DNA of 64,000 nucleotides from Paenibacillus_AR mesotrionivorans. GTDB lineage: Bacteria; Bacillota; Bacilli; Paenibacillales; NBRC-103111. Position numbers and translations under genes: made by a program. The stretch is from contig NZ_JBJURJ010000018.1 in NCBI RefSeq assembly GCF_046098205.1, forward strand, positions 120,739-184,738. Reading direction: 5' to 3'. Each line of letters begins with the position of its first letter. Within the stretch, counting starts at the first letter, position 1. This document shows positions 1 through 8,525 of the stretch, one piece after another. The notes below the pieces were generated by a model. That model saw nothing but the letters and a program-made list of their open reading frames with translations, was not told the origin of the DNA and searched no databases.

Positions 1-1021
1 GGTGGTCGGAGACCAGATAGACGGCAACACCAAACACAACGGCCAGGCCCACAATCGTTTGAATCGTAAACCGGATGGTTTGTTTCATCCGCAATCTATT
101 GGCCGTGAACGTAAAGGCAATCAGCGGCACCACTCCCTCGCACAAGCCCATCAGAATAAACTCGGGAAATTGCAGCAGCCGTGAAGAGATTCCGTAAGCC
201 GCGACAGCCTCATCCCCGTACTCCACAAGAAAATGGTTAAGGATAAGCGACATAGCCCCCAAAAACACACTCATAATAAAAACGGGCACGCCGATTTTGA
301 ACACATTGCGCAGGATTTCTCCGGTTATTTTGAACCACTTTAGTGAGATGGTGAGGAATCCGCTCTTGTACTTGATATAGCAGGCGTAGAATACACTTGC
401 GGCCAAATTGGACACAACCGTAGCCGTTGCAACACCCATCACACCCCAATGAAAAACGAAGATAACCAGCGCATCCAGTATAATGTTCACGGCAACACTG
501 AGTATCATCCCGATCATCGAGGTAATCGCGGCCCCCTCCGAACGCACGATATTCTCCAGGGTGAAGAAGGAAACGACGAATGGGGAACCAAGCAGCATGA
601 TTAAAACATATTCCCGGGTGAAGCCGAAGGAATCAGGCGTGGCCCCCAGGCCTTGAACGATGGAATCGATGAAGGGCAGACTAACGGCCATCAGAATTAA
701 TCCCAGAAGGAGGCTGCTGCAGAAGGCAAAGGACGATACATGCTTCACATCACTATACCTTTTTTCCCCCAGCAGACGGGAGATGAAGGTGCCGCTGCCG
801 ATGCCGATCAGATTGCCCAGTGCCATGATAATGGCGAATAAGGGCAGGGTTAATGCCAATGCGGTCAGCATGGCCGTATTATTCAGGGTTCCCAGGAAAT
901 AAGCGTTCAGGATGGAATAAATAACGCTCATAGACGTGCCTAACATCATGGGAACAGCGAAGTGGGCGACGGCTTTAGCAATAGGGGCTTTTTCGAAAAA
1001 ATGAAGGTTTTCTGTATCCAT
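1..1021 (-). CDS. MATE family multidrug efflux transporter (C-terminus cut by window edge)
   Basis: A reverse-strand open frame begins at the ATG at 1021 and runs off the left edge after about 340 codons. The N-terminus starts MDTENLHFFEKAPIAKAV and is followed by alternating hydrophobic segments typical of MATE exporters. These include a first helix rich in small residues (FAVPMMLGTSMSVIYSI), a conserved GNLIGIGSG stretch and a repeat of the half-domain further on. MATE proteins are about 450 residues, so roughly the last quarter lies outside the window. The family exports cationic drugs with Na+ or H+ counterflow across the cytoplasmic membrane. It is divergent from a TetR gene, and three TetR-type operator half-sites lie between them, so it is very probably that regulator's target. 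The exported substrate cannot be read from sequence. Confidence 0.88.
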   Translation of the reverse strand, partial: MDTENLHFFEKAPIAKAVAHFAVPMMLGTSMSVIYSILNAYFLGTLNNTAMLTALALTLPLFAIIMALGNLIGIGSGTFISRLLGEKRYSDVKHVSSFAFCSSLLLGLILMAVSLPFIDSIVQGLGATPDSFGFTREYVLIMLLGSPFVVSFFTLENIVRSEGAAITSMIGMILSVAVNIILDALVIFVFHWGVMGVATATVVSNLAASVFYACYIKYKSGFLTISLKWFKITGEILRNVFKIGVPVFIMSVFLGAMSLILNHFLVEYGDEAVAAYGISSRLLQFPEFILMGLCEGVVPLIAFTFTANRLRMKQTIRFTIQTIVGLAVVFGVAVYLVSDH

Positions 1022-1057
1022 AAGGATCACCACTTTCTTCTCAATTTTGCAAAACTT

Positions 1058-1144
1058 AATCTAACGGTGTTAGATTGAACCTTACAGTGTTAGATGATAT
1101 CATGTACCTATAGACTTGTAAAGCACAAACTTACACTGTTAGAT
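1058..1144. promoter_or_regulatory. TetR operator cluster between MATE and tetR genes
   Basis: A perfect inverted repeat, AATCTAAC-GGT-GTTAGATT, covers 1058-1076. Two further sites share its right half and have a degenerate left half: TTACAGTGTTAGAT at 1082-1095 and TTACACTGTTAGAT at 1131-1144. All three lie between the divergent transporter and regulator genes. This is the usual arrangement for an autoregulating TetR repressor. The sites are seen directly; binding by this TetR is inferred from position. Confidence 0.7.
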
Positions 1145-1159
1145 AAAAGGGCGGATACG

Positions 1160-1840
1160 ATGAAAAAGCAGCAGCCTCAGATATCGGAGGAAAAGATTCT
1201 GGAAGCGTCGTGGGCACTTCTTGGGGAGGACAGCATCGAGAAATTCAGCATGAGGCGCTTGGCCGACAAGCTGGGGATTCAGGCCCCCTCCTTATACTGG
1301 TATTTCAAGAGCAAACAGCTCCTCTATCAACGCCTGGCTAATCAGGTATCCGGGATTATACTGGAGGAGTTTCACTCCGAGGGGGACTGGAAGGAGCAGC
1401 TTGCGGGGCTAGCCATAACGGTGCGCCGCGTATTAAGCCGGTATCCCTGCTCCACACAGCTGATGATGATGACGCTGCCTCACGAGCCGGACATCATCCG
1501 TTTCACCAACCGTATGCTGCTATGTGTGGAATCCACGCCGCTGGGGCTGGAGCAAAAAATGCAGGTGGTTACCACGCTGGTGAATTATGTTTATTACTTC
1601 GTTCTGGACCATTACCAGCATGAACGCAGTGTTTCCGAGATGCTTCATGACCAGGGGGCGCTTCCCGGCGAGGAGATGGTGCAGCTCTTGGATTCCATGA
1701 ACGATAAGGACGCGGGACTGTTCCGGAGAATGTTCACCAACGGGCTCTTCGAGCTGATGGGAACAGACCGGGCTTTTGAGTTTGGGCTGAAGGTGATTCT
1801 CTTGGGAATCGAGCAGGTGATAATGGAGCAGGAGAAGTAG
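1160..1840 (+). CDS. TetR/AcrR family transcriptional regulator
   Basis: This is a 226-residue regulator. The N-terminal helix-turn-helix (about residues 10-55) contains the TetR recognition helix pattern MRRLADKLGIQAPSLYWYFKSK. The C-terminal half resembles the TetR_C_1 type ligand domain of tetracycline-repressor-like proteins. An earlier in-frame ATG at 1094 exists but lies inside the second operator site. The ATG at 1160 is preceded by an AAAAGGGCGG ribosome site and gives the canonical short arm before the HTH, so it is preferred. The gene diverges from the MATE exporter and should repress it, and probably itself, until a ligand binds. Confidence 0.88.
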   Translation: MKKQQPQISEEKILEASWALLGEDSIEKFSMRRLADKLGIQAPSLYWYFKSKQLLYQRLANQVSGIILEEFHSEGDWKEQLAGLAITVRRVLSRYPCSTQLMMMTLPHEPDIIRFTNRMLLCVESTPLGLEQKMQVVTTLVNYVYYFVLDHYQHERSVSEMLHDQGALPGEEMVQLLDSMNDKDAGLFRRMFTNGLFELMGTDRAFEFGLKVILLGIEQVIMEQEK

Positions 1841-1907
1841 CACAAAATAAGGTATAATGCTTGTATAGCCGTTGATGTGTTGACGGCGGCTACTTAAAGG
1901 AGAGCTT

Positions 1908-3170
1908 ATGACATTCGAACAATTGCAGTTGATTCCCCCGATTATGAAGGCTTTAACCAAGCAGCAATATACGCAGCCCACGCCGATCCAGGAGCAGGCC
2001 ATTCCGCCTGCACTGGAAGGCCGCGACCTGTTCGGCTGCGCCCAGACAGGAACCGGCAAAACCGCGGCGTTCCTGCTGCCCATCATCCAGCAGCTTAGCA
2101 CCCAGCAAGCCCGTCCCAACGGCAAACGCGTCATTCGTTCGCTGATTCTGACTCCTACCCGCGAGCTGGCCATCCAGATTGCAGATAACGCCAAGGCTTA
2201 CGGCTCTTTTACAAGTCTGCGCTGCGGCGTGATTGTGGGCGGTGTTTCGCAGAGAGCCCAGGAGCAGCTGCTGGCCCAGGGCACGGACATTCTGATCGCC
2301 ACCCCAGGGCGGCTGATTGACCTGATGAACCAAGGGTTTGTGGACCTGCGTCACGTGCAGATTCTGGTGCTGGACGAGGCCGACCGGATGCTGGACATGG
2401 GTTTCATTCATGATATGAAGCGGATTATTGCCAAGCTCCCCGCCAAGCGGCAGACGTTATTCTTCTCGGCCACGATGCCGCCAGAGATCATGTCCCTGGT
2501 CAACTCCTTGTTGAAGAATCCGATAAAAATTGAGGTTACCCCTGCCTCCACCACGGTGGAGAGAATCAAGCAGATACTCTATTACGTGGACAAGCCGAAT
2601 AAGCTGCCGCTGCTCATCGATCTGCTGCAGGACAAGTCCATCACCAGCGCGCTGGTGTTCACCCGGACGAAGCACGGCGCTGACCGGCTGGTCCGCGGCT
2701 TGACCAAGGTGAAGATTTCGGCGCAGGCTATTCATGGCGACAAGTCGCAGAATGCCCGCCAGGCGGCGCTGAACAACTTCAAGAACGGCGTCACCCGGCT
2801 GCTGGTGGCAACCGACATTGCGGCCCGGGGCATCGATATTGACGAGCTGTCCCATGTGATTAACTATAACCTGCCGAACATCCCGGAGACCTATGTTCAC
2901 CGGATCGGCCGTACCGGACGTGCAGGGTTGAGCGGGGTTGCCATCTCCTTCTGCGAGGACGAGGAAATTCCATATCTGAAGGATATTGAGAAGCTCACGA
3001 AGCAGAAAATTCCGGTGATTGCCGATCATCCTTACCCCATGACTATGGAGAAGCCGGCTCCTGCGGCACCCGCGGCCACGCAAAAAGCCAACAAGGCGAG
3101 CAGGGCACCGTCCAGAGAAGGGTCCCGCAAGCCTGGCAGCGAAGCCGGCGGACGTTACCGCAGACGGTAA
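1908..3170 (+). CDS. DEAD-box ATP-dependent RNA helicase, RhlE type
   Basis: The 420-residue protein has the full set of superfamily 2 motifs. A Q motif (PTPIQEQAIP) lies near residues 24-33, Walker A AQTGTGKT at 45-52, PTRELA near 83, DEAD at 156-159 and SAT at 187-189. The C-terminal helicase motif HRIGRTGR follows near residue 325. The tail is a short basic, low-complexity extension ending GRYRRR, as in RhlE/CshA-like helicases that remodel rRNA or mRNA. A GGAGAG ribosome site precedes the ATG, and a TATAAT-like -10 lies about 55 bases upstream. It stands alone and ends in its own terminator. The exact orthologue (RhlE, CshA or CshB) cannot be assigned by eye. Confidence 0.92.
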   Translation: MTFEQLQLIPPIMKALTKQQYTQPTPIQEQAIPPALEGRDLFGCAQTGTGKTAAFLLPIIQQLSTQQARPNGKRVIRSLILTPTRELAIQIADNAKAYGSFTSLRCGVIVGGVSQRAQEQLLAQGTDILIATPGRLIDLMNQGFVDLRHVQILVLDEADRMLDMGFIHDMKRIIAKLPAKRQTLFFSATMPPEIMSLVNSLLKNPIKIEVTPASTTVERIKQILYYVDKPNKLPLLIDLLQDKSITSALVFTRTKHGADRLVRGLTKVKISAQAIHGDKSQNARQAALNNFKNGVTRLLVATDIAARGIDIDELSHVINYNLPNIPETYVHRIGRTGRAGLSGVAISFCEDEEIPYLKDIEKLTKQKIPVIADHPYPMTMEKPAPAAPAATQKANKASRAPSREGSRKPGSEAGGRYRRR

Positions 3171-3202
3171 GCATACGCTGGAAATGGATACAGACAAGGC
3201 AG

Positions 3203-3236
3203 CAACCCCTTCCGCACAGCAGAAGGGGTTGTTGTC
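3203..3236 (+). terminator. Intrinsic terminator-like hairpin after the RNA helicase gene
   Basis: The arms CAACCCCTTC (3203-3212) and GAAGGGGTTG (3222-3231) pair perfectly around a 9-base loop. The trailing bases TTGTC are only weakly T-rich, so termination strength is uncertain. Confidence 0.65.
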
Positions 3237-3353
3237 TATGAGAACTATTCGAGTATATAACAAGCATTTTCAGCTATGAATCTGACATCTTACGTAATAT
3301 TGAGGTATACTAAGATACGTCACACCTATTGAATGAAAAGGAGCTACTGGAAA

Positions 3354-4334
3354 ATGACAATGAAGGTTGGGATTGTAGGCTACGGTAACCTTGGCAAGGG
3401 TGTTCAGCAAGCGATTGCCCAGAATCCGGATATGGAGCTGGTTGCCATATTCACGCGCAGACAGCCGGAGCAGATGAAAGCGGAGGGCGGAAATGCTCAG
3501 TTCGAGCATATCTCTGCCGTTGAGAAGTATGTGGGAGTCATCGATGTGATGATTATGTGCGGCGGCTCCGCAACGGATCTTCCGGAGCAAACCCCTATGA
3601 TGGCCCGCATGTTTAATACAGTAGACAGCTTCGATACCCATGCGAAAATTCCGGAGTTCTTCGATGCAGTGAACACTGCAGCAAAGGAAAATGGGGTGGT
3701 CAGCGTCATCTCCACCGGCTGGGATCCGGGGCTGTTTTCCATGAACCGGCTGCTGGCCCAGTCCATTCTCCCGGAAGGAACGGATTATACGTTCTGGGGC
3801 AAGGGGGTCAGCCAAGGGCATTCCGACGCTATCCGCCGCGTACCGGGTGTGAAGGGCGGGGTCCAATATACAGTGCCGGTAGAAGAGGTTATCCAGCGCA
3901 TCCGTACCGGAGAAACGCCGGAATTATCCACGCGGGAGAAGCATAAGCGTGAATGCTATGTGGTGGCTGAAGAGGGGGCGGACCTGGATGAAATCCGTCA
4001 TACCATCGAATCCATGCCCAATTATTTCGCGGATTATAACACCACGGTGACCTTCATCACCGAGGAACAGCTGAAGAATGAGCATGGTGAGATGCCGCAT
4101 GGCGGCTTTGTGATCCGCAGCGGGGTGACAGGCCAAGGCAAACGGCAGCTCATCGAATTCAGCCTGAAGCTGGAGAGCAATCCCGGCTTTACCGCCAGTG
4201 TATTAGTGGCCTATGCCCGGGCGGCTTACCGGATGAGCCAAGAGGGCCAGACTGGAGCGAAGACGGTATTTGATATCCCGCTTTCGTATTTGTCTCCGAA
4301 ATCGGCTGAGGAGCTCCGGCGCGAGTTGTTGTAA
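3354..4334 (+). CDS. ddh: meso-diaminopimelate D-dehydrogenase
   Basis: This 326-residue enzyme makes meso-diaminopimelate from tetrahydrodipicolinate, NADPH and ammonia in one step. That bypasses the succinylase/acetylase branch of lysine and cell-wall synthesis. The N-terminal Rossmann fold shows GIVGYGNLGKG. The middle region has the Ddh-typical STGWDPGLFSMNR and FWGKGVSQGHSDAIRR stretches, followed by the DAP-binding segment. The frame can be extended to 3333, but AAGGAG at 3338-3343 is spaced 10 bases before the ATG at 3354, which is chosen. A candidate promoter (CTGACA, 18 bases, TATACT) lies just upstream. The gene stands alone and ends in a bidirectional terminator. Confidence 0.93.
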   Translation: MTMKVGIVGYGNLGKGVQQAIAQNPDMELVAIFTRRQPEQMKAEGGNAQFEHISAVEKYVGVIDVMIMCGGSATDLPEQTPMMARMFNTVDSFDTHAKIPEFFDAVNTAAKENGVVSVISTGWDPGLFSMNRLLAQSILPEGTDYTFWGKGVSQGHSDAIRRVPGVKGGVQYTVPVEEVIQRIRTGETPELSTREKHKRECYVVAEEGADLDEIRHTIESMPNYFADYNTTVTFITEEQLKNEHGEMPHGGFVIRSGVTGQGKRQLIEFSLKLESNPGFTASVLVAYARAAYRMSQEGQTGAKTVFDIPLSYLSPKSAEELRRELL

Positions 4335-4352
4335 TTTCGTTTCCTTTTATCC

Positions 4353-4380
4353 AAAAAGGTACTCCCCGGAGTGCCTTTTT
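4353..4380. terminator. Bidirectional terminator between ddh and the germination operon
   Basis: An A-tract/T-tract hairpin pairs AAAAAGGTACTC with GAGTGCCTTTTT (one G-T wobble). T-runs on both strands suit two convergent transcription units. Confidence 0.85.
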
Positions 4381-4396
4381 TCTATATGCGAGGTTT

Positions 4397-5488
4397 TCAG
4401 TGGCTTCTTGACTGCTTCATCCGCCCAAGCAGCCAGAGGACCAGGGGAACCGCAACTCCGAAAATCATTGCATATAAAGGCCAGACTTGAAAAAACTCAA
4501 CCAGATAAGTCGTATTGGGCCATATGGAATGAGCCATAATCAAGGCAATAAGCATTACAGGGATCAATAAGGAAGAGGCATCCTGTAACCGAAACACAGA
4601 TCCCAGTCCGTGAACCGTAATATACAGGAGTAAGGCCAGCCGAAAAAATATAGAAATGTACCAGTTAATCGCGATGGCAATTTCAAACCGTTGGATAAAA
4701 TCGCCGATATTGATCGACCGAACAACAGAATAGCTGGAATAGGTCAGATCCGATGCAACGCTTTGACCCAATACTGCAGTAACCATCAGCAACATAACCA
4801 CACACACAAAGCCGCTAAACAGAGAGCTGCGGACCACAGCTTTTTTCCAGATATCAGAGCTTCCTAAATTTGAAAGCAAAAACAGAAATAAAAACGTCTC
4901 TAAAAACGGGAAGGACAGCAATAGAAAAGAAGCCCGTACGATTGGCCTCCAGCCAAATTCAAATACCGGCAAAAGATGCTTGAACTCCGCACCCGGGAGC
5001 AGCAAAATGGATACCATCAGAAACAGCAAAGGAATGACCACGAACAGGGTTTCCGCAGAGCGTCCGATGACTGCCGCCCCGCCCCGTACCACACAATAAA
5101 CAGCAATGAGCATCAGTGCATATATCGCTTCCTCCGGAGTTTCCGGCATGATGGAGGTGGAGATAAAGTCACCTATATTCCGGAGGGTCAAAATAAAGAT
5201 TAGAAACGGGACGGATAAAATAAAAAGAAAGGTGAAGCATCTGCCGATCCACTTGCCAAGGAGAGCTTCAATATACGCAACTAGCGGTTTGCCCTTCATT
5301 TGATTGGCAAGGGCCACGTATAAAGGGATTAATAAAAAGTTCATTGCCAGGGAAACAAGAGCCGATAACCAAGCGTCTTGTTTGGCGATTTTTATGATAG
5401 ACGTGGGGAGGATGAGATAAGCACTTCCCACTTGATACATCACAAACCAGAATGTTGCCTGCCTTGCGGTTAACTTTTGCTTATTCAT
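4397..5488 (-). CDS. Spore germinant receptor B subunit (GerAB/GerKB family permease)
   Basis: This 363-residue, strongly hydrophobic protein has about ten membrane segments and belongs to the amino-acid/polyamine transporter-like GerB family. Its start, MNKQKLTARQATFWFVMYQVG, is characteristic. In Bacillus the B subunit sits in the inner spore membrane and binds the germinant that triggers spore return to growth. It is the last gene of a same-strand operon in the order A, C, small membrane protein, B. The germinant (amino acid, sugar or nucleoside) cannot be deduced from sequence. Confidence 0.9.
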   Translation of the reverse strand: MNKQKLTARQATFWFVMYQVGSAYLILPTSIIKIAKQDAWLSALVSLAMNFLLIPLYVALANQMKGKPLVAYIEALLGKWIGRCFTFLFILSVPFLIFILTLRNIGDFISTSIMPETPEEAIYALMLIAVYCVVRGGAAVIGRSAETLFVVIPLLFLMVSILLLPGAEFKHLLPVFEFGWRPIVRASFLLLSFPFLETFLFLFLLSNLGSSDIWKKAVVRSSLFSGFVCVVMLLMVTAVLGQSVASDLTYSSYSVVRSINIGDFIQRFEIAIAINWYISIFFRLALLLYITVHGLGSVFRLQDASSLLIPVMLIALIMAHSIWPNTTYLVEFFQVWPLYAMIFGVAVPLVLWLLGRMKQSRSH

Positions 5489-5502
5489 TTAAACCTCCAT
5501 GT

Positions 5503-5730
5503 TCAAGACAGCCATTTATTCAGAAGCTGGCTTGCCGGTTGGAAGATCCAACGGATAACCAACAGCGGGCTGGGAATGGGAATCCTCAATATTCGGAGGA
5601 GGCCCAGCAGGATAGCTCCCAGCATGAGAATTGCGCTCACGGTCACTTCACGCCTCTGGTTTTTTTTTAGGAACGTACGGTATTCTATCAGCACGGCGAT
5701 CAGCGAGATCACAAGTATCCCAGCCAGCAT
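5503..5730 (-). CDS. Small two-helix membrane protein of the germination operon (D-subunit-like)
   Basis: A 75-residue protein starts MLAGILVISLIAVLIEYRTF. Two hydrophobic helices (about residues 2-17 and 33-48) are separated by a basic loop KKNQRREV. It lies between the C and B subunit genes with gaps of only 7 and 14 bases, so it is co-transcribed. Similar small two-helix proteins, called D subunits, accompany some Ger receptors in Bacillus and modulate germination. Assignment to that group rests on size, topology and position rather than on a recognised motif. Confidence 0.7.
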   Translation of the reverse strand: MLAGILVISLIAVLIEYRTFLKKNQRREVTVSAILMLGAILLGLLRILRIPIPSPLLVIRWIFQPASQLLNKWLS

Positions 5731-5737
5731 ATGGTTT

Positions 5738-6976
5738 TCACTCCTCTATAACCGGATTATTCTCAATAGGATTGGTAATTTTACCGTTGCGGCGCAGGTT
5801 GTAATTCATCTCAATCTCCACAGGAAGCTGGCTAAACATCTGCGCCCACTCCCCTTTCCATTCTCTCCACAATTCCGGAAACTTCCGGTGGAAGGTTTCC
5901 CCGAATCCAAAGATATCTGATTTATAGGTATGCTGGGCTTGGTGAACACCGCTTAACAAAACTCTTTTTAACTCCTCCGAAGCCGCTCGTTGCATTTCCA
6001 TAAAGGTTGCTTCATCTGCGATATCTGCCTGGCACTGGACCTCTGCAAGATTCGCCTCGATAAAAATTTCCAGTCGGATGCCCGGTTTATTCTCCTTCAC
6101 CAGCGGTATGGTTTTAATGTGGGAGTGAGTCACTTCCACAGCAAATGATCCATCCAACTCGGGGCATGGGACTACGGCTGCAGTGCTGACAACCTTATTG
6201 GAGATATAAGTTAAGGCTTTGCTGTCCGATTCATTCAGCCAACCAACCAGACGGTCCCCGCGGAACACGCCGACTCCTGTGTAGGCATAGCTTGCGTATG
6301 TGGCAGGCTGCTTCACATTGTCCAGGGACATTCCCTTCTTCGGGTTTCCAATCAGCTCTATTCCGGTCAGCACCGGCTCGATGCCGGTCTCAGTAAGGCT
6401 TTGCATAATATCCAGGACATTCACCGCCGTGGTAGGCGCCCATAATTTCTCCGATATCTTCAAGGATTTACTCAGGTCCAGAGCAGGAAGAACCTCCGAT
6501 GGCGTCACAAAGGAAATAATGTCCTTTGCCGAATGCTTACGCGCAATGGCCAAGTGAAAGTCGGGACGGATTTCATGATCGCGGAACAGCATATCCAGCG
6601 GGACCTTGATTCCGTTCTTGGCGGTTTTCTCGTCAAAGATGACAAACTGCAAATGGGAAAAGTACATTCTCCGGGAAGCCTTAGTCGTGAGCTTGCGGAA
6701 AGCCTCAAACAGGGTGGAGGCGTGTTCCGTATACACCCTCGTGGGAGAACGGTCTGATACTTTATTGCGTGTCATCTGCGAAGGGTCTACCACCTGCAGG
6801 CTTAGCTCATATTGGTCACCGACTGAATCAATTCCCACAGCGAGCACAATGGACAGCTCATTCAGCTCCTTGCGGTTCCAGCATCCTGTCAGCATAACCG
6901 CCAGGACCGCCACGGCTGCCCAAGCCAAGATCAACTTTTCGATTGGTTTCCGATTGGACCGGTTCACATTACCCAT
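5738..6976 (-). CDS. Spore germination lipoprotein, Ger(x)C family
   Basis: This 412-residue lipoprotein is the C subunit of the germinant receptor. An N-terminal hydrophobic segment ends in the lipobox MLTGC with Cys at about residue 32, followed by WNRKELNELSIVLAVGID, the hallmark opening of GerC proteins. The frame can be extended to 7012. The ATG at 6976 has AGGAG at 6985-6989 spaced 8 bases upstream and overlaps the end of the A-subunit gene by 8 bases, so it is the better start. Family proteins sit on the outer face of the inner spore membrane and are needed for receptor function. Confidence 0.92.
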   Translation of the reverse strand: MGNVNRSNRKPIEKLILAWAAVAVLAVMLTGCWNRKELNELSIVLAVGIDSVGDQYELSLQVVDPSQMTRNKVSDRSPTRVYTEHASTLFEAFRKLTTKASRRMYFSHLQFVIFDEKTAKNGIKVPLDMLFRDHEIRPDFHLAIARKHSAKDIISFVTPSEVLPALDLSKSLKISEKLWAPTTAVNVLDIMQSLTETGIEPVLTGIELIGNPKKGMSLDNVKQPATYASYAYTGVGVFRGDRLVGWLNESDSKALTYISNKVVSTAAVVPCPELDGSFAVEVTHSHIKTIPLVKENKPGIRLEIFIEANLAEVQCQADIADEATFMEMQRAASEELKRVLLSGVHQAQHTYKSDIFGFGETFHRKFPELWREWKGEWAQMFSQLPVEIEMNYNLRRNGKITNPIENNPVIEE

Positions 6977-8384
6977 TGTTCTTGCTCCTGAACGGAAAGC
7001 GTAAGATAGCATCGCTTTGCTTGCGGGCGTTATACGGCGCGATCGGACTCATGTAAGGCACGCCAAAAGAATGCAGACTGTTCAAATGAACGACGAGAAT
7101 GATGAGTCCCACAGTAATCCCGTAAATACCGAAAACCGCTGCCAGTCCCATGAAGCAAAACCGGAGCAATCTAATAGCAATAGACATGGCATAGGAGGGG
7201 ATGACGAAGCTGGATATAGCGGTAATGGCCACGACTATAACCATAACAGCCGATACAATACCCGCTTCAACCGCGGCTTGCCCAATCACAATAGACCCTA
7301 CGATTGACACGGTTTGCCCGATAGCCCGGGGCATTCTAATGCCCGCCTCCCGTAATATTTCGAAGATAATCTCCATGACTAATGCCTCAATGAATGCCGG
7401 GAAGGGGACACCCTCACGCTGTGCGGCCAGGCTTAGCAGCAGCACAGTAGGCAGCATATCCTGATGATACGTGGTAAGAGCAATGTAGATGGAGGGCGCT
7501 AGCATGCAGATGAATAAAGACATATACCGCAAGATCCGAATGGCATTGCTATAGGTATAGGATTGATAATAATCCTCGGCCGATTGGAAGAAATCCACGA
7601 ACAAGGACGGCGCAAGCAGCACAAAAGGGGTTCCGTCCACAATGATAGCGATCTTCCCCTCCATAATGCCTGCTGCCACTGTATCCGGACGGTCGGAGCT
7701 GAACAGCATCGGGAAAATGGTCTTGATGTTTTGTTCCCGCAGGCATTCCTCCAAGTATTGGCTATCCAAAACCCCCTCCAGCTTGATGCTGGTGAGCCGG
7801 GTGATGGTCTGCTGAACCATTTCTTCATTCGTAATGCCATGCATATACATAATTGCGATATCGGTTTTCGTCTTGCTGCCAACCTTAACTGTGGTGATCC
7901 GTACCCTGGAATCCTTTATTCTCCTCCGGATTAAGGTGGTATTCGTCCGCAAGGTTTCGGTGAAGGAATCCTGCGGTCCTTTGATCGTGGACTGGGATTT
8001 GGATTCGGAGATGCTCCGTTCCTCCCATCCAGGCAAGGATATCATGGAGCCTTCCGCCATTCCATCGAGAATAATAAGAAGACCACCGGATAGTATCTGT
8101 TCAACAGCGTCTTCAAGAGAAAGAACAGTTGTGACCTCACCGGCATCCAGAACACTTTCGTTCAATATCTGGATCGTGACCGTTTCATCGGCCGCCCGGT
8201 CGTGCAAGGATGAGATCACATTGTTCTGGAGCAGCTTCATATCGACCATTCCATCCAAGTAAAAGAGGGCAGCACGTTTGCCGCCGGAGATGACGATTTC
8301 GCGGACAATAAAATCGCTGCTGCCCATGATGGACAGCATCCGATCTATATTATGCTGGAGTTGGTCTGAGATAAGCTGCTTCAT
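6969..8384 (-). CDS. Spore germinant receptor A subunit (GerAA/GerKA family)
   Basis: This 471-residue GerA family protein has a soluble N-terminal region of about 250 residues that includes the conserved GRVRITTVKVGSKTKTD-like stretch (here SRVRITTVKVGSKTKTD) and RLTSIKLEGVLDSQYLEE. Four to five membrane helices and a C-terminal segment ending in MSPIAPYNARKQSDAILR follow. A GGGGGGGAG ribosome site precedes the ATG. It is the first gene of the four-gene germination operon. GerA proteins oligomerise and are reported to form the ion-conducting part of the receptor. Confidence 0.93.
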   Translation of the reverse strand: MKQLISDQLQHNIDRMLSIMGSSDFIVREIVISGGKRAALFYLDGMVDMKLLQNNVISSLHDRAADETVTIQILNESVLDAGEVTTVLSLEDAVEQILSGGLLIILDGMAEGSMISLPGWEERSISESKSQSTIKGPQDSFTETLRTNTTLIRRRIKDSRVRITTVKVGSKTKTDIAIMYMHGITNEEMVQQTITRLTSIKLEGVLDSQYLEECLREQNIKTIFPMLFSSDRPDTVAAGIMEGKIAIIVDGTPFVLLAPSLFVDFFQSAEDYYQSYTYSNAIRILRYMSLFICMLAPSIYIALTTYHQDMLPTVLLLSLAAQREGVPFPAFIEALVMEIIFEILREAGIRMPRAIGQTVSIVGSIVIGQAAVEAGIVSAVMVIVVAITAISSFVIPSYAMSIAIRLLRFCFMGLAAVFGIYGITVGLIILVVHLNSLHSFGVPYMSPIAPYNARKQSDAILRFPFRSKNNG

Positions 8385-8525
8385 GATGCTCCCCCCCTGT
8401 ACTAGCAGTATTCCCAGAAAGAGGGTATTAATCCAATCTGCTTGTGTGAGAAAAGGATTTGAAAGGCGGCTGACAAAGGTGTAAGATCAAGCTGAAAAGT
8501 CAATTTGTTCTAGGGGGGAGCCGCT

